Of a stretch of 64,000 bases of DNA, positions 9,894-20,280 are shown one piece after another (the stretch's first letter is position 1; each line of letters opens with the position of its first letter). Source of the stretch: Nitzschia sp. pyKryTriq1 (taxonomy: Eukaryota; Bacillariophyta; Bacillariophyceae; Bacillariales; Bacillariaceae); the NCBI GenBank assembly GCA_956465555.1, contig OY101121.1:892722-956721 (forward strand), in the 5' to 3' direction. The notes beneath the pieces are model-generated. The model did no database searches and was not told the DNA's origin. It saw nothing but the letters and a program-made list of their open reading frames with translations. Both the position numbers and the translations under genes were made by a program.

Positions 9894-12248
9894 CTACTGT
9901 TTGTATACTTTGGCAAGATTACGAGGGCGATCAGGGTTGCATCCGCTGTAATGGGGAGTACAGACGGTACGAAGTAAGCGCAAGAGTATTCATATCGGTA
10001 CCAAAGCGTAAGAAAATAGTATATTACCGATACGGAGAGGAGATACATCCAGACAAGGCGACAATCGGAAACTCACCGTAGCAAACTCATTTCATATGCG
10101 ATCAGCTGCAAAGGCATAAGGGCACCGAGAGCAGTCATAACATCGTTTGTAGGAATAATGATCGGGTCCTCGTCCAAGTCACGGGCCAGCTCTGCTTTGT
10201 CTGTAATGATGATCAAATCTGCTCCACGCGCCTTGACCTATAATCAAAAGTATTGTGAGTTATATAATATTCCCTTCCACGCAGCTATCTCGGCTAGAGA
10301 TAGATGAACGTACCTCTTCGCATGCTGTTCTCATGTGATGAGCATGTTGGTCGTCAAGAACTAGCATGATGATCGGAGTTGCTCCAAATTTTCCGCTCTT
10401 GTCATCGTCAATTAGAGCAAAAGGACCGTGTTTCAATGCTCCTCCACTGTATCCTTCGGCGTGTACATAGCTCATCTCCTTGATCTTGAGCGCTCCCTCA
10501 TATGCGATGGGTTCTCCAAAACCTTTTCCTAAGACAAAGCAATGTTCTTTCTTGCTCAATCGTTCCGCGATCCTTCGGCATTGCTCTTGCGACTTCAAAG
10601 CCATACCTAGGGAAATTGGTAACCGGAGTAGAGCTTCCTTGAGCCGTTCACTTTCCACTGATGACGTGGGATTGTGAAGCTCTCGAAACCAAAGCGCGAT
10701 CAAAGCTAGAATTGTAACTTGTGAGGTGAAGGTTTTTGTGCTGGCCACCCCATTCTCATTTCCCGCGTGACAATAGACTCCCATCTTGACCATTCGAGCC
10801 ACAGCGGAACCTACATCATTGACAACGCCCAAAGTAGTAAAGCCCTCTTCAAGAGCTCCCGCGAGTACTCGTTTGACGTCGGCTGTTTCTCCAGATTGAG
10901 AAAGTGCTATGATACCAGTCGCTGCTGGATCACTCGTGGTGTTGCAAAAATCAAAGTAATCCACTTCGACTGCATCCATGGACGATATGCGCCCCGTTAC
11001 AGATGTGAGATGCTTGAGCAATCGCTCGCCATACTTAGCCGCATTTAACGACGAACCACACCCAACTAACGCAAGGTGTTTGACAGACTTGAGCAATTCG
11101 GCATTGCTATCGAGGCCCCCCAGGTACACCTTTTCCCAGCCAAGTCTTGCTCCGAAGCACAAGGCCCGTCCTACAGCAATGGGCTGTTCCAGAATTTCCT
11201 TTATCGTCCAGTGAGGGTATTCAGGGGGGAGAATCTCTTGTTCTTCGTCTTCCTGGAGAGATGTTTCCTTCCTAGACAAATCAAGTGTTCGTCCATCGGC
11301 ATCTAGCACTCCAATTTCTCCATCCTTCATGGCAATATAGTTCTTGGTAAAGCGCGAAAAGGCGTTCTTTTCCGAGGCGACAAATATCCGATCATCCCCC
11401 ACACCGATAAAGAGAGAGGATCCATGACAGGCTACCACTAACTCGTCAGGTTCATCTGAACACAGCAGACATATTCCCCAAGTACCAATACACTTTCTCA
11501 AAGCCTTTTCTGTCGCTTCCTTGACCGATCGAACTCCATTCTGACTATAAAAATGACCAATGAGCTTGGCAAGGACTTCGGAATCGGTGTGCCCTTCGAA
11601 CTTGTAACCCATCGTTCTAAGTTCGTCACGCAATTCTCGCGCATTGATAAGGGATCCGTTATGAATCAAAGCAATTTTGCCGCTGGCGTCAAAGTGAGGG
11701 TGGACATTCGACGTATCAGATTTGGCACCATGTGTCGCCCATCTAGTATGTGCCATGCCCGTCGGTCGCACCGAGGGGTGATTCGAGTAATGCTCTTGCA
11801 CTAGCTCAAGAACGGTGTCTTCTGAAAGGCTGTCGCTACCGTCGACTGATACCCTTTTGGAAATCACAATACCACCATTTGAATCTATCGAGGCTATACC
11901 GATACCGTCATATCCGCGGTTCTGCAGATGTTGCAGACCTTGAAGAAAATAGTCGCGGGTGTTTCCTTCTTTCCCGACAACTCCCAGAATTCCCGAGCAG
12001 GAAGCGACCGAGAAGTCGTCTCTTTCACTCACAGCGAACGCGCACCCAACCATCAAAGCGCCTAGTCCCATACCGATCCCATAAGGAAATGCAGACTGCT
12101 CGTAGGATCCTGCCAGAGACGACGACGTTTGAATTGCTCGTTTCGATGCGAACTGCTGCCCAAGCAAAAAACAACGCGTGCTTCGTTTCTGGGAAGCAAA
12201 GAAACGACTGGACGTGATCAGCAGCCGAGCACTGCGAAAAGAATTCAT
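9894..12248 (-). CDS. Glutamine:fructose-6-phosphate aminotransferase, copy 2, with altered nucleophile motif
   Basis: Exons 10314-12248, 10077-10237 and 9894-9945 encode 715 residues. The domain order matches copy 1: glutaminase ('HTRWATHG', 'LIHNGSLIN', 'GHTDSEVL'), two SIS domains ('LVGCGSSLNAAKYG', 'ALSQSGETADVKR', '[14 protein letters not shown]') and 'PRNLAKVYKQ' at the C-terminus. The N-terminal 83 residues are Arg/Ser-rich ('MNSFRSARLLITSSRFFASQ'), then hydrophobic near 57-72, again like a presequence. Where copy 1 has Cys-Gly-Ile, this copy reads Cys84-Ser85-Gly-Ile, so either the nucleophile is shifted by one residue or Ser replaces it. The last intron sits at the same place and phase as in copy 1, while the other intron differs, so the tandem duplication is not recent. 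The enzyme may be active, ammonia-dependent or regulatory. Confidence 0.92.
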
Positions 12249-12978
12249 GCTGAACTCGAAGCATCAATACTTGTATCGGTAGTCAATAGGATTTATGAGT
12301 TTCGTAGTCGGTACTCGTACTGTACTCGTAGTCTACCGCCGGTTTGACACGAGAAAGGCAAAAAAAGACCCATGTCAACGCGCGGGACGCGGGAAAAGCG
12401 ACAAGGCGGCGAGATCTGGGCAAAATGCGATCCGATAACCAATAAAGGAAAGCGCACCAATTGTTGTTGCTGTGTCCCCTTTTCATTTGATTCCGGGGTG
12501 GCATCGCATAGTTATTGGTACCAGTACAGTACAGATAGTAGTAGGGGTTCTACTACTAGCTAGTAGTAGTAGCTCTAGCTTTATCTTCTCTCTACTACTC
12601 GGTACTTGTATGATACACTGTACGAGTACGAGGAGTGTGACCTTCCGGCTTCGTCGGGTGCAAGACCACTTCGTACGCACAGGCTCAATGTTGCGACGTA
12701 ATACTGTGTGACCCACGGACGAAAACACTCGCAGAAAGTCGACCAAACGGATTGAAAAAGGAGATTTCGGTTGCTGGACGAGCGCGCCGGGCGAGTAGGT
12801 GATTCAGTGATGGCGAAAAAGTTAGCATACAAGGGCTTGAAATTCTCCATGTGCAACCGTCTGGCGATTTCATTCCATCCCATCGCCTCACAAAACAGAA
12901 AACTGAAGCCATCAAACACACAATCCCTTGTGGTCTGCTTTTCAACTTTCTGGCCCAAGTTCCCAATAAACGTGGAAA
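12249..12978. other. Divergent promoter region rich in CTA/TAG and GTAC palindromes
   Basis: The gap separates the divergent starts of GFAT copy 2 and the next gene. It contains a perfect 20-bp palindrome at 12550-12569 (half site ctactactag) and several GTAC-containing runs at 12310-12340 and 12515-12630. No gene is seen. Confidence 0.5.
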
Positions 12979-13800
12979 ATGGCAGGACAAGTACCGAACA
13001 TGAACCGTGCATCATCAATGAGTACAAGCTCCATGACGGGGTCCTCGACTGTAGTAAAATCGAAACCGGTTGACTCGGTTGAAGAGGAAATCCAAAAAAT
13101 GAAGTCAAATCTTATTCGATGTGCCAGAAACAACGATAGGAAGATGGTGTTACGCAGTCTAAATGAGGTCAAGCTGCTGAATTGTCTATCGCTTGACATG
13201 GCACAGAACCCAGAAGGTCCCTTGTTCGATTTGGAGAAGGAAGTCGCCGAAGCGAGTATGATTCTAAATCGTGTTGAGATAAAGGGAGTCAGCCTGTACA
13301 ATACCCCTGGAGTCAAGGACAGCCTCACGAGTGGAGTCAAGAATAGCAGCATCCCTCTTCTGAAGGATTTGTGCCGTGAACTATGTGAGCGGGAAGATGT
13401 GTCCATGAGCAGCCGTGAGTTGTACGAGAAGTTGCTTGTACGTTTGGCCAAAAGTTCTTCTTCTGCCGACCCATACTTCCGGCTCAATTCCCTCCTGGGA
13501 AGCGCCGACTTAATGGTGATGCCCCTGAATGACGAAACCAGTGCGACTGATTCCAATAAGCCTGCTCTACCAAACCCGGACGAGATGTCGAAGGCTGCTA
13601 CGACCGAGTTGAACGTGTATCCCGCCAACGGCGAAATCCATATTACGCTCTGCCAAACGTACACGTTTGGTCTATTCCGAAAAGCAGATGTTAAAGCGAA
13701 CCGTCCTTGGATCATGATTCACGGTGTTGTGAAGGAACGTAGCAACTTGTCGACCAACAAGAGTGTGCGTCAACTGAAGGTCGTCCTCCCGAAAAATTAG
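12979..13800 (+). CDS. Hypothetical protein, 273 residues
   Basis: A single-exon frame with a favourable start context (aaaATGG). I do not recognise the family. The N-terminal 30 residues are Ser/Thr-rich and look disordered. Residues about 35-165 are mostly helical with charged and hydrophobic alternation ('VEEEIQKMKSNLIRCARNN', 'IPLLKDLCRELCERE'). Residues 210-273 look like beta strands ('TELNVYPANGEIHITL', 'WIMIHGVVKER'). There is no signal peptide or membrane segment. Codon pattern and length make it a credible gene, and its start is divergent from GFAT copy 2. The opposite-strand frame over the same bases is a shadow. Confidence 0.7.
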   Translation: MAGQVPNMNRASSMSTSSMTGSSTVVKSKPVDSVEEEIQKMKSNLIRCARNNDRKMVLRSLNEVKLLNCLSLDMAQNPEGPLFDLEKEVAEASMILNRVEIKGVSLYNTPGVKDSLTSGVKNSSIPLLKDLCRELCEREDVSMSSRELYEKLLVRLAKSSSSADPYFRLNSLLGSADLMVMPLNDETSATDSNKPALPNPDEMSKAATTELNVYPANGEIHITLCQTYTFGLFRKADVKANRPWIMIHGVVKERSNLSTNKSVRQLKVVLPKN

Positions 13801-14523
13801 TGATCATTCTGACGGAACTTACTAGTATTCACGATCGAATTCACGAGAACATTCTTCCTGCAAACAAGTCTCTCGAGAGATTAAATTAAATGTTGTATTT
13901 TAATATTTTAATGTATTTGTATCAGCACAGCTATCAGGGCTACATTGTACTGTGTAAATGAGACTTTGACAAGCCCTCCCGGCATCACGGTTAGGATTTG
14001 TTTGTTGGTACTTTTCCGCGCAGAAGCAGGATAGTGTGAGAGGAGTCTTGGACTTGTTCTAGTAGACTACTCTAGACTACGTACTGTACACGTAGTAGCT
14101 CGATTCTTCTTCTCCCCGCTCCTGCCGATTTTAGCAGTACCAGTACTCGTACTGTGCGTGTACAGGAGTTGTTTGCTGGAATGAAAAGCATACTGTAGCT
14201 GGCTAGACTAGCTGGCACTACCGGTACTCTGCATGAAATTTGCAGTATGACCTTTGATCAAACCGACCAAACGCTTGCATTGTCATTTCGTTGCTGCCGC
14301 CCCGCGGCCGCGCATGCACATTTTGCAGTATTATTGCATTCTGCAGTATTGCAGCCTCTTCATTCTGCCTTCGACGGCGGCTTCAGACTAGAGACAATTC
14401 AGTATTCAGTATTCAGTATCGAGAATCGACAATACAGCCTGCAATCGACAATACAGCCTGCAAGTGTCCGCATACAGCAGCTGCTTCTGAAGAATTATCA
14501 AGAAAGCAAATACCAACTCGACG
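13801..14523. other. Gene-free stretch with AT-rich tail and GTAC-rich segment
   Basis: An AT-rich 3' region lies at 13880-13920. A GTAC/TACG-rich segment follows at about 14085-14230. A 19-bp tandem duplication sits just before the next gene at 14424-14461. No coding region is seen. Confidence 0.5.
14424..14461. repeat. Tandem duplication, 19-bp unit, two copies
   Basis: The unit 'aatcgacaatacagcctgc' occurs at 14424-14442 and 14443-14461, head to tail and identical. It lies about 60 bp before the start codon of the glycosyltransferase-like gene, so it is probably in its leader or promoter. Confidence 0.85.
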
Positions 14524-15963
14524 ATGCCGTCTTTCCGACTTCGTCTCAGAAGCCGTCCACGGCTGGTCGTTTTTGCGGTGCTATTATTATCAGCGTTGGC
14601 TTCGGCAAAAGACTTTGAGCCAAAGATCGATTTGTCCAGCAAGTCAGAGCTCTTTGAGATTGCCCACGAGATCGAAGTGCTAGCACCCTCTCATTTTCCA
14701 AAACCAACTCGCTCGTTGAATGATACATCTGTAGTACCCGTTGTGCAGCCGACGTTTGGGAAGCATCGCGCGGACCAAGATGTTGTCATGGTAAGTCGAA
14801 AGAGCGCATGCTGCATGTGCCTATAAATATGTCAATACAATTAACCCACCGCCCTCGGTACCCGTGTATACTCTCCCATAGGCTTATGCGGAAGGCTATG
14901 AGCTGGCGTATTATATGTGCTTTATTGAAACACTACGACAGACTGGTTTCAACGGAGATATTGTCATGGTACGTTGTTCTTTTCACTGTGCTTGCATTGC
15001 TGTCCTCGCTATTCTGAATCGCACCTCGGATGATTCTTCAAAATGAAGGCTATTGCGGGGTACGAGCTCCTAGCCAAAAATGTGGTGGACTATTTGAAAT
15101 CGCAAGAGAACGTTATTGTTTACATTCATGAATTGCAATGCTTCGAATCTGACGGCTTTACACCGAGTAAACGAAAAATGAAGCGTGGCTCCTTGGATAT
15201 CTTTCAAATGTGTCTTTTAGATGATGTTTATGGTTGGAAAGATGAGGAAGGAAACGTCATCAAGACGGCCAAAGATCCAAGGATTGGACGAGTTGTGGCG
15301 ACTCTTAGATATGAGTGGTACTGGATTTGGACATTGCAATACAATCCTAGTTCGTGGATCATGTTGGTCGATGCCCGAGATACTTTCTTTCAGACAAATC
15401 CTTTCGAAGGCTTGCCGCGAAACCAGAATGGACTACTCTATTTCTTTGGCGAGAACGCTGAGGCTACTCGACTTGGCAAGTCGACCAAAAACATGAACTG
15501 GTTGAGACGAAGTTATGGCGAAGCTACTTTGAACGCTCTGCGGCAGAAACCGACAATTTGCAGCGGGAGCACCATGGGAGAGCAACTAGCAATTGAGACA
15601 TATCTGAGAGCCATGGTAAACGAGTGGGACGAGAATGATATCAAAATGACAGGCGCCGATCAAGGGTTCCACAACTATTTATACTACAGTGGAAAGCTCA
15701 CCAACTCTGCAACCATCTCTAAACTGGTGGTATGGGAGCAAGGCAAGGGGATTATCAACAACATGGGTGCGTTGCGAACAAAAAAGTTTGTGGAGTGGGG
15801 AATCTATGACGAGGATCAAGTTGTTGTTTACAATTGGGACGGAACTGTGTCTCCAGTGGTCCATCAATACGACCGAGACAACCACTTGCACAATGAATTT
15901 GTGCGCAATCGTTTCAAAAAGTGGACGTCTGAATTTGAAAAAAAGATCAAGGCCAAGGCGTGA
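14524..15963 (+). CDS. Secretory-pathway glycosyltransferase-like protein
   Basis: Exons 14524-14790, 14882-14968 and 15049-15963 encode 422 residues. The N-terminus has a basic stretch and then one hydrophobic helix ('LVVFAVLLLSALASA'), a signal peptide or type II anchor. The spliced core reads 'DVVMAYAEGYELAYYMCFI', then 'GFNGDIVMAIAGYELLAKNV', typical of the first Rossmann half of GT-A glycosyltransferases. 'SSWIMLVDARDTFFQTNPF' holds the DxD-like motif (DARD) expected for nucleotide-sugar and metal binding. 'ICSGSTMGE', 'TGADQGFHNYLYY' and 'VVHQYDRD' resemble acceptor-side motifs of Golgi enzymes. I infer a Golgi or ER glycosyltransferase; donor and acceptor cannot be told. The second intron falls directly after a Met codon, as does the first, and both fit the frame exactly. 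Confidence 0.82.
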
Positions 15964-16664
15964 ATTAGTCCGAGGTTGCAATAGCTATTCTCATTAATCT
16001 GCCAAGCTGCTCTTGTTGATCAACTTCCTACCGGTACGTATGTACTCGTCGTGACAATACATACTTGTGCTTAAAATATATTGTACGGTACTGTAGTACG
16101 TAAAGATGTTGACCCAAACGACTACAACTGACTGAGTCGAGGAGAGCGATGCAGGAGGACTAACTCCCACAAGATGATAATTCCCAGCTTCTGCGTATCC
16201 ATGGATCAGGGGTCATCTAGTCTTGGTTCCTCTAAAGATATGCCTTTCGTAATTAAAATCAACCTGGTATCTCGTACCCCTTATCATTGTTCAGTTAAAT
16301 CGCCAAATTCATCGCGATATGAGAAGAACTCACGAAGTCAAAAGTTGGTACTGTACCCGGTACGGTACATATCGCCTGCGTCTTATTCGCGCAAGGGTTT
16401 TGTGTGGTTGTTGACAGGGATTTATGATTTATTCATCCCTGGTTGTTGACGTGTTGACGATGACGATGATCAGGAGGAGAGGAAGGTGAAATTCGTCAAG
16501 TCAAGGGCTCTCTACTAGCGTTGCATCGTTGCTCGTCTGCCAAGAACAAAAAGTGGGGAGGGGAAGAATCAAGCAACCGATCAATCCAGTTCATATCCCG
16601 ACCACTCCACAGACCTACCGTAGTTGTGGCTCCCTGCCGGAAGTTATTGGTACTCGTACTGACG
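15964..16664. other. Gene-free stretch
   Basis: No gene is recognised. GTAC-containing runs occur at 16030-16105 and 16350-16370. The in-frame extension of the next gene upstream to about 16521 lacks a better start and looks like leader sequence. Confidence 0.5.
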
Positions 16665-18233
16665 ATGGTGAATAATAGTTCGACGAGTTCAGCAGGAGGC
16701 ACTGCCGTCGCTCAGCAATCGTTTTCTACCTCGCAGCGAACGCTGTTTGATAGCAGCGGTGAAGAAGTTTCAGCCCCACTGCATTCATCGCAACGGTTCC
16801 CAAGCACAGGTGAGATGCAGGACCTGGACCTGTTGCCTCAGCTCCCTATTCGAAAAGAAAGTGGCAGCGTTCATTCGGTATCCCTCTACGATCTCGACCC
16901 ACAGGATTCTCTCCCCAGAATCCCCGCGCGGCATCCCAGCAATCATATGAATGCATCTTCTCGAAGACGTAATCAAAATCGATTACGCGAAAATTCGAGC
17001 AGCGGATCGTCTACGGTTGGTCCTCCGTCGTCTGTGCTTGTTCCACAAGAATCAGAATGGTCTGGAATTTCAGCGCTCATGACATATGACGAAGCAGGGT
17101 GGACGACAGCGTCAAGCCATGGGGCAGCAGCAGAATGGGTCCCCCCGCCGCACCTTGAAGAAGAGCCACAGAATACAAGGGATGATGAACCGGGAGAGAA
17201 TCTGCCTTGGGATAAGATTGCCATAGGAGTCGTCTTGGTTCCAGAGAAGGATAGTTCTACTACAAACGACGACCAGGTGAACAGGTCGGGGATGAAGAAT
17301 CCTCCACCAGCATCAAGAATCGAACATTATCCTGTTTACTCGGAAGATTTACCAAGCGAGGACTCAGTATCCTTTCCGTCGTTTCATCAGTCGTCTGATT
17401 CCCATTCAACGCAAAACATGACACAGCCCGTCCATACGGGAAACAACAATGCTGCAGCGGCAGCTGGCAGAGGCCCTTCGTCTCAATCCTGCATACCCAC
17501 AAACTATCAACACAAGCAGCTCCCACTTCACCCTGATATACGGAGCCCTCCTCCTAGTGATCGTCAAAAACGCCCGCCGTGCCCTCCAGCAGACGCTGCC
17601 CTTATCCAACCGGTGAGGTGCGCTACGAACGCTTCTGTGAGCACGAATGACGTCCCGTCACAATCATCTTATTCACCGCAAAATGCGCCCACACCGGTAC
17701 TGTCCAACACTACTTTCGTCGCGCCAGTGCTGGGACGTCACGGCTCTCGTGGCTTTCCGATGATTGTACCATATTCCGATTTTGGACCAGAAGGAGAGGT
17801 TGTTCGATCGAGCCTGTCACCAGTCACCTTTGAACAAGCGCGAGCCTGGTGTCAGCGGTCTGCACCCATCGGGTCTACCAGCACAAATACCAGTACAACT
17901 GACAGTGCACCAACGGCAATACCATCGCGTGTCGAGGGGGTCATGGTCCAAGTGGCACCAGGCGTCAAGTTACCACTGCGAGGATCGGAAGAAACATGGA
18001 AGGCGATTGAGGAAGGACGGGTGACAGTCACAACTTGCCTTTTCTGCAATATTGAATTGCAATGTTTGGATAATGCGCAGCTTGTGGCGTGTCCCGATTG
18101 CACCATGCTTAGCGCTGTCGATCAGGCGTTTACGAGTAGCGAAGATCCAGATAGTACTGCGGACGGCCGATATGGTGTGGGAGTGGGTGTCAAGCCGGCA
18201 GATGTCATCCGGTGGGTTGAGCGACAAATGTGA
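16665..18233 (+). CDS. Disordered protein with C-terminal zinc-ribbon-like motif
   Basis: Single exon, 522 residues from the ATG at 16665; an upstream in-frame start at 16521 would add 48 residues of leader-like sequence. Most of the protein is Ser/Pro/Asn-rich and probably disordered. Near the C-terminus it turns ordered: 'EGVMVQVAPGVKLPLRG' and 'TWKAIEEGRV' precede 'TCLFCNIELQCLDNAQLVAC' and then 'PDC', giving two CxxC pairs as in a zinc ribbon. No signal peptide or membrane segment is seen. The family is not recognised beyond the probable zinc site. A role in protein or nucleic-acid binding is possible but not shown. Confidence 0.75.
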   Translation: MVNNSSTSSAGGTAVAQQSFSTSQRTLFDSSGEEVSAPLHSSQRFPSTGEMQDLDLLPQLPIRKESGSVHSVSLYDLDPQDSLPRIPARHPSNHMNASSRRRNQNRLRENSSSGSSTVGPPSSVLVPQESEWSGISALMTYDEAGWTTASSHGAAAEWVPPPHLEEEPQNTRDDEPGENLPWDKIAIGVVLVPEKDSSTTNDDQVNRSGMKNPPPASRIEHYPVYSEDLPSEDSVSFPSFHQSSDSHSTQNMTQPVHTGNNNAAAAAGRGPSSQSCIPTNYQHKQLPLHPDIRSPPPSDRQKRPPCPPADAALIQPVRCATNASVSTNDVPSQSSYSPQNAPTPVLSNTTFVAPVLGRHGSRGFPMIVPYSDFGPEGEVVRSSLSPVTFEQARAWCQRSAPIGSTSTNTSTTDSAPTAIPSRVEGVMVQVAPGVKLPLRGSEETWKAIEEGRVTVTTCLFCNIELQCLDNAQLVACPDCTMLSAVDQAFTSSEDPDSTADGRYGVGVGVKPADVIRWVERQM

Positions 18234-18411
18234 CGCAGTACGAAGTACGTAGCGGCAAAAGCTAGACTAGAGAGTAAGGCTTAGATCTGCTACGATCGCA
18301 ACTATTATTTCTTGAACAATGTACAGTAGAAGACTGTTGTTTTTTAGATGCTCGAACTCTCAACAATTCAGGGTAGGAAGCCAATAGCATGGACTAAAGA
18401 TCGGATCTCAT

Positions 18412-18983
18412 CTAAATGCCATACTTCATTTTCATAACAAGTAAACCCTGCGGCCCCAGAAGAATCTCATTGATAAATGTGAAGATTGCCAACCAAAAGA
18501 CTGGAGTAATATCAACGCCAAATGCTGGAGGGATCGATCCTTTCACAAGTCGCAACAATGGTTCCGTCGGCCAGGCGACAATATTCCATGGAAATTTGTT
18601 TAGGTTTGTTTCTGGGTACCATGACGAAACAACTCGGCAAAGCTGAAAGCAAAGACAATAAGTTAGATGTCTGTTAGTTCCTCTCCTACTGCAGCGATCC
18701 AACATCCTCGCATACATACCATTGCGAACGACAGAAAATTCAAAAAGGGGCCCAGCACAGTGCTGAGTGGTTGTACCCATGCCTCAGTTTCTGCCAGGAT
18801 CAGACCAGGGCTTGCTGTAAAGATAGGAGCAATGGTGGAGATGTCGGCTATGGAGGATCCATCCACCATCTGAACGGAAGAAATTGCTCTTCGTGCTGGT
18901 ACAATCGGTGAAGAAGGGCCGACGAATGCGGAAACCTGGGCTCCAACCAAAAGTACAAGCGATACCATGAATCTCATTGACAT
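18412..18983 (-). CDS. Plastid-targeted YggT-family membrane protein
   Basis: Exons 18720-18983 and 18412-18642, with a 77-bp intron, encode 164 residues. The N-terminus is a signal peptide ending 'VGAQVSAFVGPSSPIVPARR': the SAF motif at the cleavage site plus a basic transit peptide is the bipartite signal of diatom plastid proteins. The mature part has two hydrophobic segments and the YggT motifs 'FLSFAM|LCRVVSSWYPETN' (joined across the splice) and 'WPTEPLLRLVKGSIPPAFGV'-'DITPVFW'. YggT/YLMG proteins in plants and cyanobacteria act in the thylakoid or envelope, in cytochrome b6 maturation (CCB3) or nucleoid and plastid division. Which role applies here cannot be decided. Confidence 0.9.
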
Positions 18984-19324
18984 CTTTTTGGAATAAGAAT
19001 GGTGATGTTAGAGTATGTACTGTATGTAATGAACAAATGTCCACTTTTAAAAACCAGGGTTTTTGTCACTATTCACTATCTATCGGCTCATCGTTCATCG
19101 TCCTTCGCGTCCTTCATCCCATCAGATCCCAGCATCTCCCATCGTCAAACGTTGAAATCGCTCAAACCTCCTCCCCGACTGACGTCAATGAACAGGTGGA
19201 ATGTGTGCAAAAAGCACAGCCGCCTACTTTCGACCAATGGGATCAGACTAGACTACATGCCGGTAATACAGTCAGTACCGTAGTAACAACAACAACTCCT
19301 GCCTAACTAAAGTCCTGTTCTAAT
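18984..19324. other. Spacer upstream of the YggT gene
   Basis: A 341-bp gap between two minus-strand genes, holding the YggT promoter and the 3' end of the DUF1499 gene. No other gene is seen. Confidence 0.45.
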
Positions 19325-20095
19325 TTACTCGAGAACCACGTCCTCAAAGCCACCACCACTCTGAAGTCCATAAAATGCCTTCAGCTGGCCAAGAGGTCCA
19401 TTTCCACGCTCACCGATAGACGCGCTATCGGCAGTGTTCATGTATTCGCCCATCACACCAAAGATGCCAGCCCTTTTTCTAATATCCTCCAGCCGTTTCT
19501 TGTTGATACCAAAATCAGTGTTGTCATTATTGGTCGCCCTGGAACGGAAGAAGACAACTTGGTCCTTTTCGTTCACCACAAACTCAAGCTCATCGATGCT
19601 GTCAAAGAGATCGTTTCGCCTGGCCTCCACTTTGAGATACTTGTTGCCATCTTGCTTTAAAATCTGACAGCCCGAGTCAGAGACAATTGCCCCCTTCAAT
19701 CGTGACATGACCTCGTCGGGAGAACGGTCAAAAGTCCAAGGTGGTAGATAAAGATCCAAGTTTCTCACATTAGCGGTCGATACGCAGGCAGATTTACTCC
19801 CTGGGCTGCACTTCTCAATGGAATAGGAAGAAGAAGAGGCTGCTGGAGCTTCACCGCTTTCATTTTCCTCTGCCAACGCCGAGTCTGACAAGGTCGTCAC
19901 TGCGGCGACTGTAGCCAGCTGGGCAAGCAACTGTCGTCGGGTTGTTTGGAGATCGACATTGGAATCAGCGTCGGCTGTTGGTGTTGCTGAAAGGAGACTC
20001 GGGCGGTCGCTGCTCCCGCTATAATTCGGTGAGAATCCGAAACTTTGTGAAACAGTCAAGATTGCAGTCGCTGCAATGAGATAGGATTGTAGCAT
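19325..20095 (-). CDS. Thylakoid-lumen DUF1499 protein
   Basis: Single exon, 256 residues from the ATG at 20095; the frame extends upstream only through a non-ATG codon. Targeting is tripartite. An ER signal ends 'TVSQSFGFSPN' (GF at the plastid-entry site). A twin-arginine segment 'TTRRQLLAQLATVAAVTTLS' then ends 'DSALA', as in Tat-exported lumen proteins. The mature domain (about residues 100-240) matches DUF1499: 'DEVMSRLKGAI', 'YLKVEARRNDLFDSIDELEF' and 'VVFFRSRATNNDNTDFGINK'-'KRLEDIRKR'. The function of DUF1499 is unknown; plant and algal members are found in the lumen. The start is divergent from the 20.6-21.3 kb locus. Confidence 0.9.
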   Translation of the reverse strand: MLQSYLIAATAILTVSQSFGFSPNYSGSSDRPSLLSATPTADADSNVDLQTTRRQLLAQLATVAAVTTLSDSALAEENESGEAPAASSSSYSIEKCSPGSKSACVSTANVRNLDLYLPPWTFDRSPDEVMSRLKGAIVSDSGCQILKQDGNKYLKVEARRNDLFDSIDELEFVVNEKDQVVFFRSRATNNDNTDFGINKKRLEDIRKRAGIFGVMGEYMNTADSASIGERGNGPLGQLKAFYGLQSGGGFEDVVLE

Positions 20096-20280
20096 TTTTT
20101 GTTTGACTTTCAATGGTAGAAGGATGAAAAAATAGAACGTAACGTTTGAAGCAGTGTAGTGGTTGGATTTTATTGGATGGAGGATGATAGATGATGATGA
20201 TATTCTCTCACATCTCTCATCGGACGGGCGGAGCGCGATGGGCGATGACGTTCAACGTTCAACGTGTCGCGAGTCTTATT

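Noticed and set aside
12940-13715. A 257-codon minus-strand ORF antisense to the 273-residue gene
   Set aside because: It lacks domains, and the plus-strand frame has the better start context and a more protein-like composition.
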